A stretch of 64,000 nt of DNA from positions 6,304,328 through 6,368,327 of the forward strand of contig JAPWDM010000017.1 in NCBI GenBank assembly GCA_035578155.1. The letters run 5' to 3'. Positions within the stretch are counted from its first letter, which is position 1. Every line of letters starts with the position of its first letter. Source of the stretch: Brachynemurus nebulosus. Taxonomy: Eukaryota; Arthropoda; Insecta; Neuroptera; Myrmeleontidae. The notes under the pieces are model-generated. The model searched no databases. It saw only the letters and a program-made list of their open reading frames with translations, and was not told the origin of the DNA. Shown in pieces: positions 42,873 through 55,362 of this stretch. The translations under genes and the position numbers were made by a program.

Positions 42873-44286
42873 GGTGCCGCGACTAAATTACTGTGGACAA
42901 AATAACCGTGACAAAATAACCGAACGACAAAATAACCGCACGACAAGATAACGTTAGACAAAATAAGTGTGCGGACAGACCGGTACGGCTTCCCGTAACA
43001 GTAATTAAAAAATTATATTGCATACTTGACATAAGAGCTGAAACGTGACAAACTGACCAAAACACGTATTACTTTTTCATTGTCGAAAATCCGAATCCAC
43101 TTGATTTTAATTGTATTCAGAAATTATTACCTACTTGAATTTTTGGGTATAAGTCAAGTAGTGCAATATAATTATATGACATCCACTTAGTTCGCAAAAT
43201 GCCCGTCTTGGTTTGACCGGGCCTTAACTGTGGACAAAATAACCGAACTACAAAATAACTGTACGACAGAATAACCGAACAACAAAATAAACATCGTTAA
43301 TTATTCTTTTGAGTTAGGGTACATGCGGCTGTGATGTGATTAAGATTTTCTTTGCTCCTAATTTATAAAAGATGGCTAAATTGCAATAGAACTTAGATGT
43401 TGGTATTTAAACTATTGCATTTAAAAGCGAACGTTAATGGGTGAAAACTATTGTATTTAAAAAGCTAAGCTTATTTTGAAAAATCAAATAGTAGATGATA
43501 TAAAAACTAGGTTGTAAGATTATAAGTTAGTTAGGTTAAGGCTATAAGTTTTTTTTTAAATTTTAGGTAGATAATATAAAAATAAAAATCGTCAAGTGCG
43601 TATTTTTGACACGCACTAAGTAGTGTCACCTCAGTAATGATTTTTTGGCTCGTTTTTTAAGTACAGTGAGAATACCCTCTTGCGTTTATTCAATATATGT
43701 ACAACTCAGTGAGAATACAGCTCTCTTGCGTTTATTGATATGCATGTAAAACTCTATAATTATTTTCCCCCACTATGATCACAGACCGATATTAATATGT
43801 CATCCTTCGGTGACATAACTAGGTGGTGAGGTTAGTTAAGGTTAGGTTAGTTTAGTTAGTTTTGACAATATACTTCGATTTTGATATAAAAACTAATTAG
43901 ATTAAGGTTATGAGTGGTGAAGTTAGTTAAGGTTAGGTTAGTTTAGTTAGTTTTGACAATATAATTCGACTTTAAAAATAGGTGGTGAGGTTAGTTAAGG
44001 TTACCCTTTGCCCGAAGGTTAGGTTAGTTTCAACAATATGCTTTGTGATTAAATATAACGCAGAACAAAAACATAAGTATTTACAAGATATTGCTACAGT
44101 TTTATCTTTGTAATTTAGATTTAATATTTTAACAAAATAATAAATAAATAAACTTTAAGGTTATTTTGTCGTTCGGTTATTTTGTCCACAGTTATTTTGT
44201 CTAAGGTTACTTTGTCGTGCGGTTATTTTGTCATTCGGTTATTTTGTCCACGGTTATTTTGTCCGCGGTTATTTTGTCGCGGAATC
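42873..44286. mobile_element. Element with sub-repeat termini (ACAAAATAACCG arrays), copy 1
   Basis: The left end has a run of 13-18-bp units containing ACAAAATAACCG (42880-42965, resuming at 43225-43290). The right end has the same units inverted (44158-44286). The tips GGTGCCGCGAC and GTCGCGGAATCC are complementary in their core. The interior has about two units of a TTAGG-like 91-bp repeat (43825-44010), as in the copy at 53.7 kb. A foreign insert seems to occupy 42990-43220. A further small fragment of the array is at 42758-42805. No gene. Confidence 0.65.
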
Positions 44287-44329
44287 CCTTTATTACTTAC
44301 TGCATTTAATAGATTTCAGAAAGGCATAT

Positions 44330-44622
44330 GGGGCCATCCATAAATTACGTACACAAGCAGGGAGAGGGCCTAGCATGACGGAGCATGATAACCGGTGGTG
44401 GGGTGTTTGAAAAAACTTATCTTACAGTTGACGAGAAAAAAACAATTATTTTCCAAAAATATAGTCGGCGAACAAAAAATATTTCAAATTACAGACAAAT
44501 TGTCTAAGTCAGCGTGACGTAATATTAGATGGGGGTTCGACAAAATGTAATGCAGCGTGGCGACGGGGGGAAGGGCGTCAAAAATGGTCAAATTTTCCGT
44601 AACATAGTTTATGGATGGCCCC
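44330..44622. mobile_element. MITE with GGGGCCATCCATAAATTACG terminus
   Basis: The left terminus GGGGCCATCCATAAATTACG and the right TTTATGGATGGCCCC are inverted, with TAT on both sides (44327-44329, 44623-44625). This terminus is widespread in arthropod MITEs. Non-coding. Confidence 0.75.
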
Positions 44623-45057
44623 TATCTCATATCTAACACCAAGAGAAATTTACAAACCTTACATAAACCTAACAATTTTTTACTTTTGGTTACTAGATGG
44701 CTTGAAATTGCTACTATATTTGACTAATAGTTTTTTAATTTTCGAAAAATTTGAAATCTCATTAAAAAGTTTTTTTTTTCTTTTTTTTTTTAAATCATAT
44801 ATTTTGATAGTGACAAGAAGTTATTTTTAAAGAAAGCATTTAAAGAAATTGTAAATAAAATCATGAACGGCTTGCTAGAAATTACAAAATTTCCGTTTCT
44901 TTATTCATTAATAATAAATTTATATTATGTATTTATGTTTTCAGGTGCGATATGGGAGTGCTGAAAATGTTTAGATTGCCAAGTAAAGAGAGATAGCGGA
45001 ATGAAAAGTTGCATAAATTTCCCTAAAATTTGCAAAGGTAATTATAAATAATACGAG

Positions 45058-45210
45058 TCCCACCCACATCAGAAATTGTATAACGTAACGCGTGTAAAAT
45101 GTGTAAATTGTAAATAAAGCATACAAATAATGATGTAGGTGGCGACTGGCGTCTGTTATAGACGGGTAGTCTTAAAAACGAACGTTAAACCACATTATTA
45201 TTATTAATAC
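45058..45210 (+). repeat. 5'-truncated SINE
   Basis: Matches the 3' part of the SINE at 58595-58951: CACCCACATCA, ATAATGATGTAGGTGGCG, GTCTGTTATAGACGG, then ACGTTAAACCACATTATTATT. The tRNA-like head is absent. Confidence 0.75.
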
Positions 45211-45297
45211 AGTTACTAAAAAAAAAAATACATAAATAGAGAAAAATAGGAATTTTGTAATATTTTAAAGAGGTTTAAGGATTAGTATGTTAGTCAT

Positions 45298-45627
45298 AAG
45301 GCTTAATACACAATCAATGAAATAAGGAATAAGAAATAAGGAATAAGAAGTGTGCCATCTAGTGACGTTGAATGGAACTTTAACTTAACTGCTCATAGGT
45401 AATGTGTAGGTATTTTTGTACATCAAAATTCATGAGAACATAACGTTCGTGATGACTTTTTTGTCACTTAATGGCAAAAAAAATCACGAGATTTGATGTA
45501 GAAAAATCCTACACATTACCTATGAGCAGTTAAGTTAAAGTTCCATTCAACGTCACTAGATTGCATAATTCTTATTCCTTATTTCACATTTCTTATTCCT
45601 TATTTCATTGATTGTGTATGAGGCCTT
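45298..45627. mobile_element. Palindromic MITE, 330 bp
   Basis: About 125-bp arms are inverted copies: both read (A)AGGC.T.ATACACAATCAATG, then AAATAAGGAATAAG repeats, then CTAGTGACGTTGAATGGAAC. The loop is about 75 bp. Non-coding. Confidence 0.8.
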
Positions 45628-46269
45628 AGTCTTTGAATTCGAAAAAAACCACTCATTAAATAGTTTTAATAATTAAAATTATTTTTTTCAGATGTGTAAA
45701 ATCTGTTGGTGATCCTACTATTAATTCGGTTCCTGCTACTTAAACACCCAACAAGTTTACTACACGAGTTTTTATAGCAAAAAAAACATAAATCACTAAT
45801 TTTGTTAATAACATCTTCACTACTGATTTTTAAAAATTTTTTTACATCAATGAGTGTACCTTTGTCCAGCATACTGGACATTATTTTAAACAAGGGTTTA
45901 TTTTAATTAAAATTTGTAATCTTACATCTTTAAGTAAGCCTAATTTAGTAATTTTAAATAATATTAAGAAGTTTTTAATTTTTCTCAATTGAAAAATGAT
46001 TTTAACACACCCCTAAATTTGATGATGTACAATATATTGTATATCAGTAGCGAAGAGGTTAATCATGTTTTGTTTATAAAATATCGTAGTTAAGAAAATC
46101 AGAGGAAGTAAACTGGTTTCTAAATTCTTCAGGAGTACCGCGTTGACTTTCCTTACTTGAATAAATTGGTTCTCGGAACGGTCAATAAGGGTCGGTTATG
46201 TGTATCTGTACATAAGGTCGCAACATACGTTTCTGTGTGTATACACTGATGTTCAATGATATTGAAACT
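45628..46269. other. AT-rich spacer
   Basis: No gene recognised; a 75-codon minus-strand frame at 45666-45893 has no recognisable features. Confidence 0.4.
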
Positions 46270-46390
46270 CTCTAGGTCAGTGGTTCCCAATGTGGTCTAT
46301 ATCACACCCCTAGGGGTCGAAAACGACCTGTAAGGAGTCCACGTTACTGAAAAAAATGGGGGTCAATGAGATGGAAATGGGGGTCTATAG

Positions 46391-47545
46391 TAGAGATGTG
46401 CTCGTGAGTACATTTTTACTCACGATCACGCACAGTCACGAATTAGCTTTTGTACTCACGCCCGATCACGAACGAGAAAATTTATTTCTTTTCACACTCA
46501 CGCACGATCACGAACAAAAAATTTTATGCTTTCACACTCACGCACGATCACGAACAAAAAAATTTTATGCTTTCACACTCACGCACGCTTACGAATTAAA
46601 CATAAAAATCTTTGAAACTAATCGTTGGAATTTTGAATAAAAATCACTATCGCTTTAACAATCAGTTAAAATTATGTCCTTGGGATAAAATCAGAATACG
46701 GTTAATAGGGCTAACATTATTACTGAGATTAATACTGATGCAAATTATATACTAATTAATTTTTTCTGGAAAGTGTGAAAATTTTCAAAATTTTTCATCT
46801 AATGATTTATTGTTTAATTTTTGTTCTTATTGTATTTGTATATAAACATGACATTTCGCACAACCAAACCAAATATCTAGTTTTTTAACAAAATTGTGAC
46901 AAAATATTTTTTAGTACCTATAAATAGGTACTTTTTTTTTAAATAATGATAATAATAAAACAACTTAAAATATTGAAAAAGATAATATTCCTTTAAGTAA
47001 CCCCTCCTTATATTATGTCTTCATGACCATATTGTTCAAAACTGACCTTGTTATTTCCAATTATACTCATTGACTGAGACCGTATATCCACACATCCTGA
47101 GAGATGCAGGCTAATTTTAAGAATTTCTTAAAAATTTAAGAAATTATTTAAATAAAAACGGAAGAATCAGAACAACATCATAAACACTGTTGGATATTTC
47201 TAATTTGTATATCATTTTGTATACACTCTAAGTATCTCGGTAAAGAACTGGAATTTGTTAGTAAGGATTATTGGATTTCTACCTACTTGTGCTTGTAAAA
47301 ACCAATACATAAAAAAAAGATTTTTTTGTAGTTAAAATATCAAATTGGTTTAGTTAATATTCCCTAAAATTGAAAATAATAAATTATTTAAAAATTTTTT
47401 ATTCATGGTCTTTAACTTTTCGTGACTCACGAATTATTCACGACAAGAAATTAAATGTCACGATCACGCCCACTCACGCACGATCGTAGAAAATTATTCA
47501 CGATCAGGATGGGTCACGCGTGACCCGGCGTTTTCGACATCTCTA
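46391..47545. mobile_element. Inner hAT-type element nested in the outer one
   Basis: TAGAGATGT at the left and ACATCTCTA at the right are perfect inverted tips. Perfect 8-bp duplications GTCTATAG lie at 46383-46390 and 47546-47553. Both subterminal regions are dense in CACGATCACG / CTCACGCACG motifs, which in hAT elements typically bind transposase. Non-autonomous: the 94-codon frame over the left repeats is a by-product. Confidence 0.88.
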
Positions 47546-47697
47546 GTCTATAGCAAGCATACAGTAAAGTGCTTGGCTAGAATGTAAAATAAAAATGTGA
47601 GGCTTTTTTTTCTAATTGCTACCTAGCAACGTAAGCCCAATTACATTACATTAATATTTACGTCGAGAGCAAAAAAACGGTCATCGAATGAATTATT

Positions 47698-47916
47698 GGC
47701 GACGTAAAGATTCTCACTCACGCCTCTAGTGGTAAAATTAGAACTAGTATCAAGTAAAAATATACGTGTACGTTTAATTGGAGATATAAAGTCTAGTAAT
47801 CCGCACCTAATTTGTACATATAAATTTCTATCGACAATTAAGCGTATACAAAATTTTTACTTGATACAGCTTCTAATTTAAAAAACCAGGAGCGCTCGCG
47901 TAATCTTTGCGTCGCC
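47698..47916. mobile_element. Palindromic MITE, complete copy
   Basis: GGCGACGTAAAGATT and AATCTTTGCGTCGCC are inverted tips, with further inverted CTAGTATCAAGTAAAAATAT inside. It lies within the outer hAT element and is related to 36792-36977. Confidence 0.75.
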
Positions 47917-48030
47917 AGTATTTCCCAAGATGTTACTGAATTTGTGAATTTGTTAGGATATCTATCTAAAATTGAAAATCATGACAAGGGGTCGATGAGA
48001 CAAAGAAGTTTGGGAACCACAGCTCTAGAT

Positions 48031-49727
48031 GAAACGTAAAATTATTATTCACTTTTATGCCAAATAATTTTTCATTAACATTTAATTTATTGACCTATCA
48101 AATTTAGTATTATTTTTTTAAAAAAATACGTAAATTACTAAGAATCTCCATAAGTAAGAGCCATTCTTAAACCTGCATAGGAATAAGTTGCAGTACATGA
48201 GAAAAGCACATATGCAGTGTGTACTCACGTACACTTCAGTACAAGAGTACACTCTATATATTTACGAAATTTAATTAATATTATTTTTGTCATTTTTTTC
48301 TTAAATATTTAAATATTACGTGCACACAGTATCTGCAAATTAGATTTTTATTCATAATTTTGATGTTCTTCGATTTTTATGGGGTAGTATGTATTCATAT
48401 GCCAATGTCATCCTTCATTTTTTACTATTTTAATAGAAAAAACGTAACTTAAACCTCTGCAAAATTCGAAGCCAGTTTACTCTGATCATTAAGAGACCTG
48501 GAAGTCAGATTTGAAATTACTCAATAAGAAAGGTCAATGAAGCCAGTTTACCTTCGTCCAAGAAAATATATACTTACTTTTTCTAAATTAGTTATGTGTT
48601 AGTATTGCCTTTCCGATATTAAAACAAAAAAGAAAGATATCCTTTTTAAAAAAGACGTTCGTATGTAATAATAATACTAATCTAAATTGTAAGCTAAACA
48701 AAAAAAGCTTGATTTCAAAAAAATTTTGTAAAAATATTACTATTATAAGTTATAATGCAAACTTATTGTAACTAGGTATTTTTTAAATTTTATAGCTGGT
48801 ATGTTGTTAATTAACAATAATTAATATAATTGTTAAGTTGCAAAGAAAAAATTGAGTCCCCACAAAATAGTGAATTGTAATTTTTTTCCCGATATTATAA
48901 ATTGCAAATAATTTTTCGGATAGTTTATGCTCAAGAATAGGAAATTAAATTGTAACACAAATAAAAAAAAAAGCTAGTATTAAAAAAACTTATTGTAACT
49001 ATTTTAGCGAATTTTCAGAATGAAAATTCAGCTATTTAAAATTTTATATCCGGTATGTTGTTAACTACAAATAATTTTTCCAACAGTTTTTGCTCAAATA
49101 TAAAAATTATAAAATTTTATAATTGTAATGCTTATCTAATCATAATGAAATTTTTGAGCTACAAAGGGGAAAATGAATCCAAAGCCACAAATTTATAATA
49201 ATTTGTAATATCTTTCCCTATTTTGTAATCAGCAAATAATTTTTCGGACAATTTCTGCTTAAAAATAAAAAAAAATTATATTTTATAGTGTAATTATTGT
49301 GATATTTATTAACATTATTTAATTGTTAATGTTTTTTGTAATATAATCTAATATATATTAAATAAAAAAACTTTTTTTTTAAAAAAATGTGTTTTATTTA
49401 TGTAACATTTAATTTTAATTCTATATTTTTATATAAGCATATATACGAAAATAGATTTGAATCTCCCGCGAAAAGTAAACATCTGGCCTGTCGGGTAATT
49501 CAAATCTAACACTTTATATGCTTACGTAACGCAATATCAGTACGTAGCACGTAGACGCATTCGTAGCACCATGGTAAAATTCCTACATATAGGCAACTGA
49601 CTTTATACCCTGCCTCCCCCTCAGCAGGAGCAAATAAATTAAAGTACAATTCCCCTCTGGGGCCTAAAAACTGTTTGCGGAAACTAAAAAAATGGCGGAG
49701 TTACACTACCGTGGTATATATCCTTCA
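48031..49727. other. AT-rich region with degenerate repeats
   Basis: A GCAAATAATTTTTCGGACAG-like unit recurs near 48905, 49060 and 49235, roughly every 150-180 bp. No gene seen. Confidence 0.45.
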
Positions 49728-49865
49728 CCCTTCTCTCAAGAACACGGAAAGTGAAACAGGAATATACAAATATCTCCAAAGTAAGGCAAAAGTTCTTCAA
49801 AACAAGTGTGATGTTCTTAAAAGTAAGAGCAAGGCACTTTGGCTAGGTGCGGTACGAATAGGCCC
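49728..49865 (-). repeat. 138-bp inverted repeat, right copy
   Basis: Nearly identical inverted partner of 36619-36756. The ORF reading across it is a by-product. Confidence 0.85.
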
Positions 49866-49868
49866 ATA

Positions 49869-52559
49869 GATATGTCATTCTGGTCAGAACTAAAATTATG
49901 AAATTTTATCGAAAAATAACAAAATGGCGGACTTCCAACAATAAGTCATTTTTTTTTTTAAATCCACCATTTGTTATTTTTTGATAAAATTTCAGGGTAA
50001 GTCCATATCAAATCAACCAATAAAACATGATTTTAAACATCAGTGTTCTTAAAATGCATGATATATTATGGTGAATATAGTTTCTTCAAATCAATGTGGC
50101 CAAAAATTTTACAATTTTACGTACCTTTTAAGTTCTGTAATTTTTGAACAAGTCTTAATTTTTGACTGTTTTGTGAGCATTCGTTCTTGAAAATTATATC
50201 AAATAATATTTTCGTATTTTCTAAATATTTTAAAAATATTTCTACTTTACACTCTAATTTTTCTTTCATATATAATCATCGTTTGCATTTTCTATATTCA
50301 TATAATAAGGGGAACCTATACTAACTTTGATAAAAGTGAATATAGATACCGCATTTTGCAGAAATATATGTAAATTTGTTTTGCAGTAGTTGTTTCACCG
50401 ATACGACCGATACGGTTTACCATTCTAAACAGAATTAACTATATTATGGTAAATTTACCAAATTAACTACAACTTAGCTACAGTTTAAAATTACCCATAT
50501 TTTGCTTATAATCGCTTTGGTGAGTTAATTGTTTTATCTAACCGAACACTTTAGTTTACCAAAGCTTAAACAGGGTACAAAAGAACAAATAAGACGTATG
50601 GTCAAGTTAATTATCTTTTACGTGGGGACAGAAAAGATAACAAATTGCCTTTTGCCTCTTAGGGAAAGGTTTGGTACATCTCTTCGATGACCAAACGTTT
50701 AAGAAAAATTGAGAATACAATAAATATCTATAAACCTAAAAAAATGTTCTCTTCAACTATCTTCGTTCGATCAAAGACCGGACCTCGCATCTCTGCGGAC
50801 AAAATTCAGCTTGTTAACACTGATGTAATCGTCTTCAACATAATTATGAAATTTAAATATAATAACTGGCAAAAAAGATATTAATTTTATTGATACGTTT
50901 CTATGGATATCATTTACAATTGTAAAAAAGTTAAGAAATTTAAGAATTGTTTTGTGCAACACCTAAAATTGTAAGTGGTGCATTACAAGCACCTGTAATT
51001 GTAAAATTGTAAAACTGTAACTTGTACTTTTATGAAATAGGGCCCTGGTCTCTTTTCCTGCGTTTCTAATATTTATGTCAATAAAAAATGTGCTACCGTA
51101 GACAAGGATGAATAGGTACGCATTCAGACTTCACACCGTATTTTTTGTATTTATTTTATGAGTACCTAATCTTTAATATATTAAAAATTTACGCGAAGAT
51201 GGTCACTTTATCAGCAGTATCCAAAAAAATTTAAAAATATCGGTGGTTTTTGAAAAATTAACAAAAATCGTATAATTTCTTCTCTATGAAAAATTGGGGT
51301 CAAAAGAGACGAGAAAAGAGTAAATGGGGACAACCCGTAGGGTCGACCAAAATTGAAATTCTAATATAAAATAATTTCGAACTTTTTGTATTTATACATT
51401 AAAAAAAGAAATAATAGGTACTTGATGATTTTCTGTAAAAATAAACGTAGAATCTAAAATAAAGTTTATATACCCCTGTCGTTTACCCCTAAGTTTATAT
51501 TCCTCCTATTCTTATTTTAGTTCAAAAAATAATTTTTCAAAAGACTAAGACATAATAATTAATAACAGTGAGATTCTACGTCCATTTTCAGACTTTTGTC
51601 TAATACAGACGTTACCTAGAATTTTTTTATCTACAAAAACATCAGTCTACAGAATTTAATTTATTAGTTAGGAAAATAATTCAAATATGTCTCACTAACA
51701 ACAAATGTCTTAAATGAGTTTAAAAAATCAAAACGATACTGTTTATTAAATTGCGTAAAAGCTAGTAAATGCAATAACAGATATGATGAATTTATAAGGA
51801 TTTTCTTGTACTACAAAATCTTAAAAATATGGGAACGCGTACTTTTTTTTCGTTAATTGTGTTTTATTTTTTTGCACAAAATTTTAAAAATACTTTATTT
51901 TCTTAAGAAAGGGAGGCAACTTTAGTCACAGATATGCCTATGAAAAGTTTTTGGTAATCCGGGAAAAACGAAAACACTTTTTAAAATTTTTTTATTGTTA
52001 AAATCGAAATGTTCTTTTAAAGAGGGTTAAAATTACCATATTTTGACACAATCACTCCCTAACTAACGAGCCTTACTTAATATTAGAAAATTGAGAAAAA
52101 ACACGTCAATTAGATTTTTTTACACAGATTTTATTTGTTATATAATTCAAAAGGATATTTTTGAAAAATGTGTATGAATGGCTTTCATTAAATAAATTTC
52201 AATATATTTTCCATTTATTTTAACAGTGGAATGTCCTTATTAGTGGCTATACTTTCGGCTTGGAGCGAATTAGACGAAGATTTTCTTCTAAAACCAAATT
52301 TAATAATTAATTAAAGAAATAAAAAAAAATTTGTGGATTTCCTACCGTTCAAATATAATCTTTATTGTATGTAAAAATGTTATTACATTTTTTCAAAAAA
52401 CTGTAAGTAAACTGTAAAATTTTCTTTACAAATATGTTAAAATAGAGAAATGTTTCCTTTTTAATTTATTTTTAACTCTTTTTAAATGATTCACTTTAAA
52501 ATTTTTTAATATTTCTTAATCGAAATTTCATAAAAGAATGTGTCAAAATTTAATTTGCC
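49869..52559. other. AT-rich region without recognised genes or elements
   Basis: No persuasive ORF, terminal repeats or RNA gene. A short 65-codon frame at 50687-50884 has no recognisable features. Confidence 0.45.
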
Positions 52560-53686
52560 AGGGCGCATTCCTAGTATACGTGCACAAAAAAAATTGTGAA
52601 AATTTCTAGTTTTATATATTAAACATGACCCAAAACGAACGAAAATTAGTATTAAAATTAGCGCTCACGTTTAGTTTTCGCAAAATTTAATATTAAAAAT
52701 TTTATTCGTTCATATGTAAAATACACTTAAAATTGTATAAAAACATGCACACACGAAAAGTTTTAAAAATTTATAGTTTTGTGTATTAAATATGAACCAA
52801 AACGAATGAAAATTAGTATGAAAATTGGCACTCACCTTTACTTTATAAACATCATTTATTTAATGTTCAAAATTTGATTACTAAAGTGTACGAAACACCG
52901 GGAAAGTACTTAAAATTTTGTTACATTCAAACCCAATCACTCAATTTTAATAACACTATTTAGTTTTAAAAAAAGATAATTTTAGCTTTATCAAACAAAT
53001 TAGTAAAAAAAAAAAAAAAACACAAAATATTAATTAACAACATAAAACACATAATTAATAACATAAAACAAATAAAATTTATTTCAGAAAATTTTTATTT
53101 TTGAGTATCGTAAGACATTTTTCAAAACAAAATATGACATGAAGATAGGTGCACGTATATGTGTATTGAGAATGGTATTTAAAGTGATAAATTTAGGAAG
53201 AAAATATTTTTTACACACACATACAATGTTTTTCAAATAAGTATTTGTTAATTATAAAATAAAAATAAACTTTACATATCACTTTTGAACGAAAATTATC
53301 CAACTCATGAACTGTCATTTAAAATTTTCAACAATTAAAAGTAACCATTTTTTTCTTAAATTCAAATATTTGACGTCATTGTGACGCAGTAGAAAACTTA
53401 ACAGAAAAACGTATTTTAGGTTTGTTCCCTTACGAATAGGAAAGTGAATGTATTAAAAGAGAAAGTCGTTCATAAGTCGTTCCTGTACACCAGAATTTCA
53501 CAGTTCCTACTTTTTCCTTCCAACTGTAAAATTTAAATTTTTAAATTTATAAATAATATTCAGGAAAATTATAGTATATAAATTTAAAAGAAATTAGTGA
53601 TTTAAGTATTTTAAGTTAGTTTTTGATGCGTAAAATTTAAAACTTCAAAGAGTAACGACTTTGTACAAATGTTGGTTGAGCAGTAA

Positions 53687-53848
53687 GGTGCCGCGATTAA
53701 ATAACTGTGGACAAAATAACTGCGACAAAATAACACTGGACAAAATAACCGAACGACAAAATAACTGCACGACAAAATAACTGTGGACAAAATAATCGAA
53801 CGATAAAGTAACTGTACGACAAAATAACCGAACAACAAAATAAACATC
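53687..53848 (+). repeat. ACAAAATAACCG sub-repeat array (element copy 2, left end)
   Basis: About ten units of 13-18 bp, starting GGTGCCGCGATTAAATAACT and ending ACAACAAAATAAACATC, closely matching 42873-43290. No right-hand array is seen, so copy 2 is truncated. Confidence 0.85.
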
Positions 53849-54161
53849 TTTAATTTTATTATTCTTTTGAGTTAGGGTACATGCGACCGTGATATGATTA
53901 AGTGTTTTGTTTTGCTTCCAATATATAAAAGATGGCTAAATTGCAAAAGACCTTAGATGTTGGAATTTAAACTATTGCATTTAAAAACGAATGTTAATGG
54001 GTGAATACTATTGTATTTAAAAAGTTAAGCTTGGGAAACATTAGTCTGAAAGATCAAATGGTGGATGATATAAAACCTAGGTAATAATGTTATATGTATG
54101 TTAGTTAGGTTAAGGTTATAAGTTTTTTTTTTCAAATTTTAGATAGATGATATAAAAACTA

Positions 54162-55362
54162 GGTGATGAGGTTAGTTAAGGTTAGGTTAGTTTAGTTAGT
54201 TTAGACAATATACTTCGACTTTGATATAAAAAATCATTAGGATAAGGTTATAGGTGGTGAGGTTAATTAAGGTTAGGTTAGTTTAGTTAGTTTTGATAAT
54301 GTACTTCGACTTTGGTATAAAAACTAATTAGGTTAAGGTTATAGGTGGTGAGATTAATTAAGGTTAGGTTAGTTTAGTTAGTTTTGAAACTATACTTCGA
54401 CTTTGATATAAAAACTAATTAGGTTAAGGTTATAGGTGGCGAGGTTAGTTAAGGTTAGGTTAGTTTAGTTAGTTATGTCAATATACTTCGAATTTAATAT
54501 AAAAACTAATTAGGTAAAGGTTATGGGTGGTGAGGCTAGTTAAGGTTAGGTTAGTTTAGTTAGTTTAGACAATATACTTCGAATTTGATATAAAAACTAA
54601 TTAGGATAAGATTATAGGTGGTGAGGTTAGTTAAGGTTAGGTTAGTCTAGTTATTTTTGACAATATACTTCGACTTTGATATAAAAACTAATTAGGTTAA
54701 GGTTATAGGTGGTGAGGTTAATTAAGGTTAGGTTAGTTTAGTTAGTTTTGACAATATACTTCGACTTTGATATAAAAACTAATTAGGTTAAGGTTACAGG
54801 TGGTGAGGTTAGTTAAGGTTAGGTTAGTTTAGTTAGTTTTGACACTATACTTCGACTTTGATATAAAAACTAATTAGGTTAAGGTTATAGGTGGTGAAGT
54901 TGGTTAAGGTTAGGTTAGTTTAGTTAGTTTTGACAATCTACTTCGACTTTAATATAAAAACTAATTAGGTTAAGATTATAGGTGGTGAGGTTAGTTGAGG
55001 TTAGGTTGGTTCAGTTAGTTTTGACAATATACTTCGACTTTGGTATAAAAAACTAATTAGGTTAAGGTCATAGGTGGTGAGGTTAGTTAAGGTTAGGTTA
55101 GTTTAGTTAGTTTTGGCAATATACTTCGACTTTGGTATAAAAGCTAATTAGGCTAAAGTTATAGGTGGTGAGGTTAGTTAAGGTTAGGTTAGTTTAGTTA
55201 GTTTGACAATATACTGTGACTTTGGTATAAAAACTAATTAGGTTAAGCTTATAGGTAGTGAGGTTAATTAAGGTTAGGTTAGTTTAGTTAGTTTTTAAAA
55301 TATACTTCGACTTTGGTATAAAAACTAATTAGGTTAAGGTTATAGGTGGTGAGATTAGTTAC
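54162..55362 (+). repeat. 91-bp minisatellite, about 13 units, TTAGG-like
   Basis: Units start at about 54162, 54253, 54343, 54434 and so on every 90-92 bp. Each reads GGTGGTGAGGTTAGTTAAGG, then TTAGGTTAGTTTAGTTAGTT, TTGACAATATACTTCGACTT, and TGATATAAAAACTAATTAGG. The GGTTAG-rich part resembles degenerate arthropod telomere repeat, but the unit is a long complex repeat and lies inside an element. Confidence 0.93.

Larger units (their letters stand above)
46278..48022. mobile_element. Outer hAT-type element
   Basis: Ends CAGTGGTTCCCAA and TTGGGAACCACAG are inverted (12 of 13), flanked by 8-bp near-identical duplications CTCTAGGT (46270-46277) and CTCTAGAT (48023-48030). The CAGTGGTTCCCAA tip and 8-bp duplication are characteristic of hAT elements. 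No transposase. It is interrupted by a second hAT element and by a MITE. Confidence 0.85.
36619..49865. mobile_element. Candidate 13.2-kb element bounded by 138-bp inverted repeats
   Basis: 36619-36756 and 49728-49865 are inverted copies with only about four differences, beginning GGGCCTATTCGTACCGCACC. ATA flanks both outer ends (36616-36618, 49866-49868), a 3-bp duplication as in PIF/Harbinger. No transposase is recognised inside, and the interior is filled with other repeats. The alternative is two independent MITE insertions or fragments in opposite orientation; the shared ATA and near-identity favour, but do not prove, a single element. Confidence 0.5.

Noticed and set aside
41480..45040. 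Spliced non-coding host transcript using GTAAGT near 41505 and TTTTCAGG near 44941
   Set aside because: Splice-like words are common in AT-rich sequence and there is no frame or conservation to support them.
46356..46640. His/Thr-rich 94-codon protein
   Set aside because: The frame reads through CACGATCACG subterminal repeats of a hAT element.
40790..49690. Shared CAGCAGGAGCAAA / CTAAAAACT sequence at 40800-40860 and 49610-49680
   Set aside because: Similarity is short and patchy; I cannot separate a diverged repeat from chance in AT-rich DNA.
54162..55362. Telomere repeat array
   Set aside because: The TTAGG-like text is part of a 91-bp complex unit inside an element and is not a pure pentamer array.
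54162..55362. CRISPR array
   Set aside because: Units are contiguous 91-bp repeats without unique spacers, and the DNA is eukaryotic.
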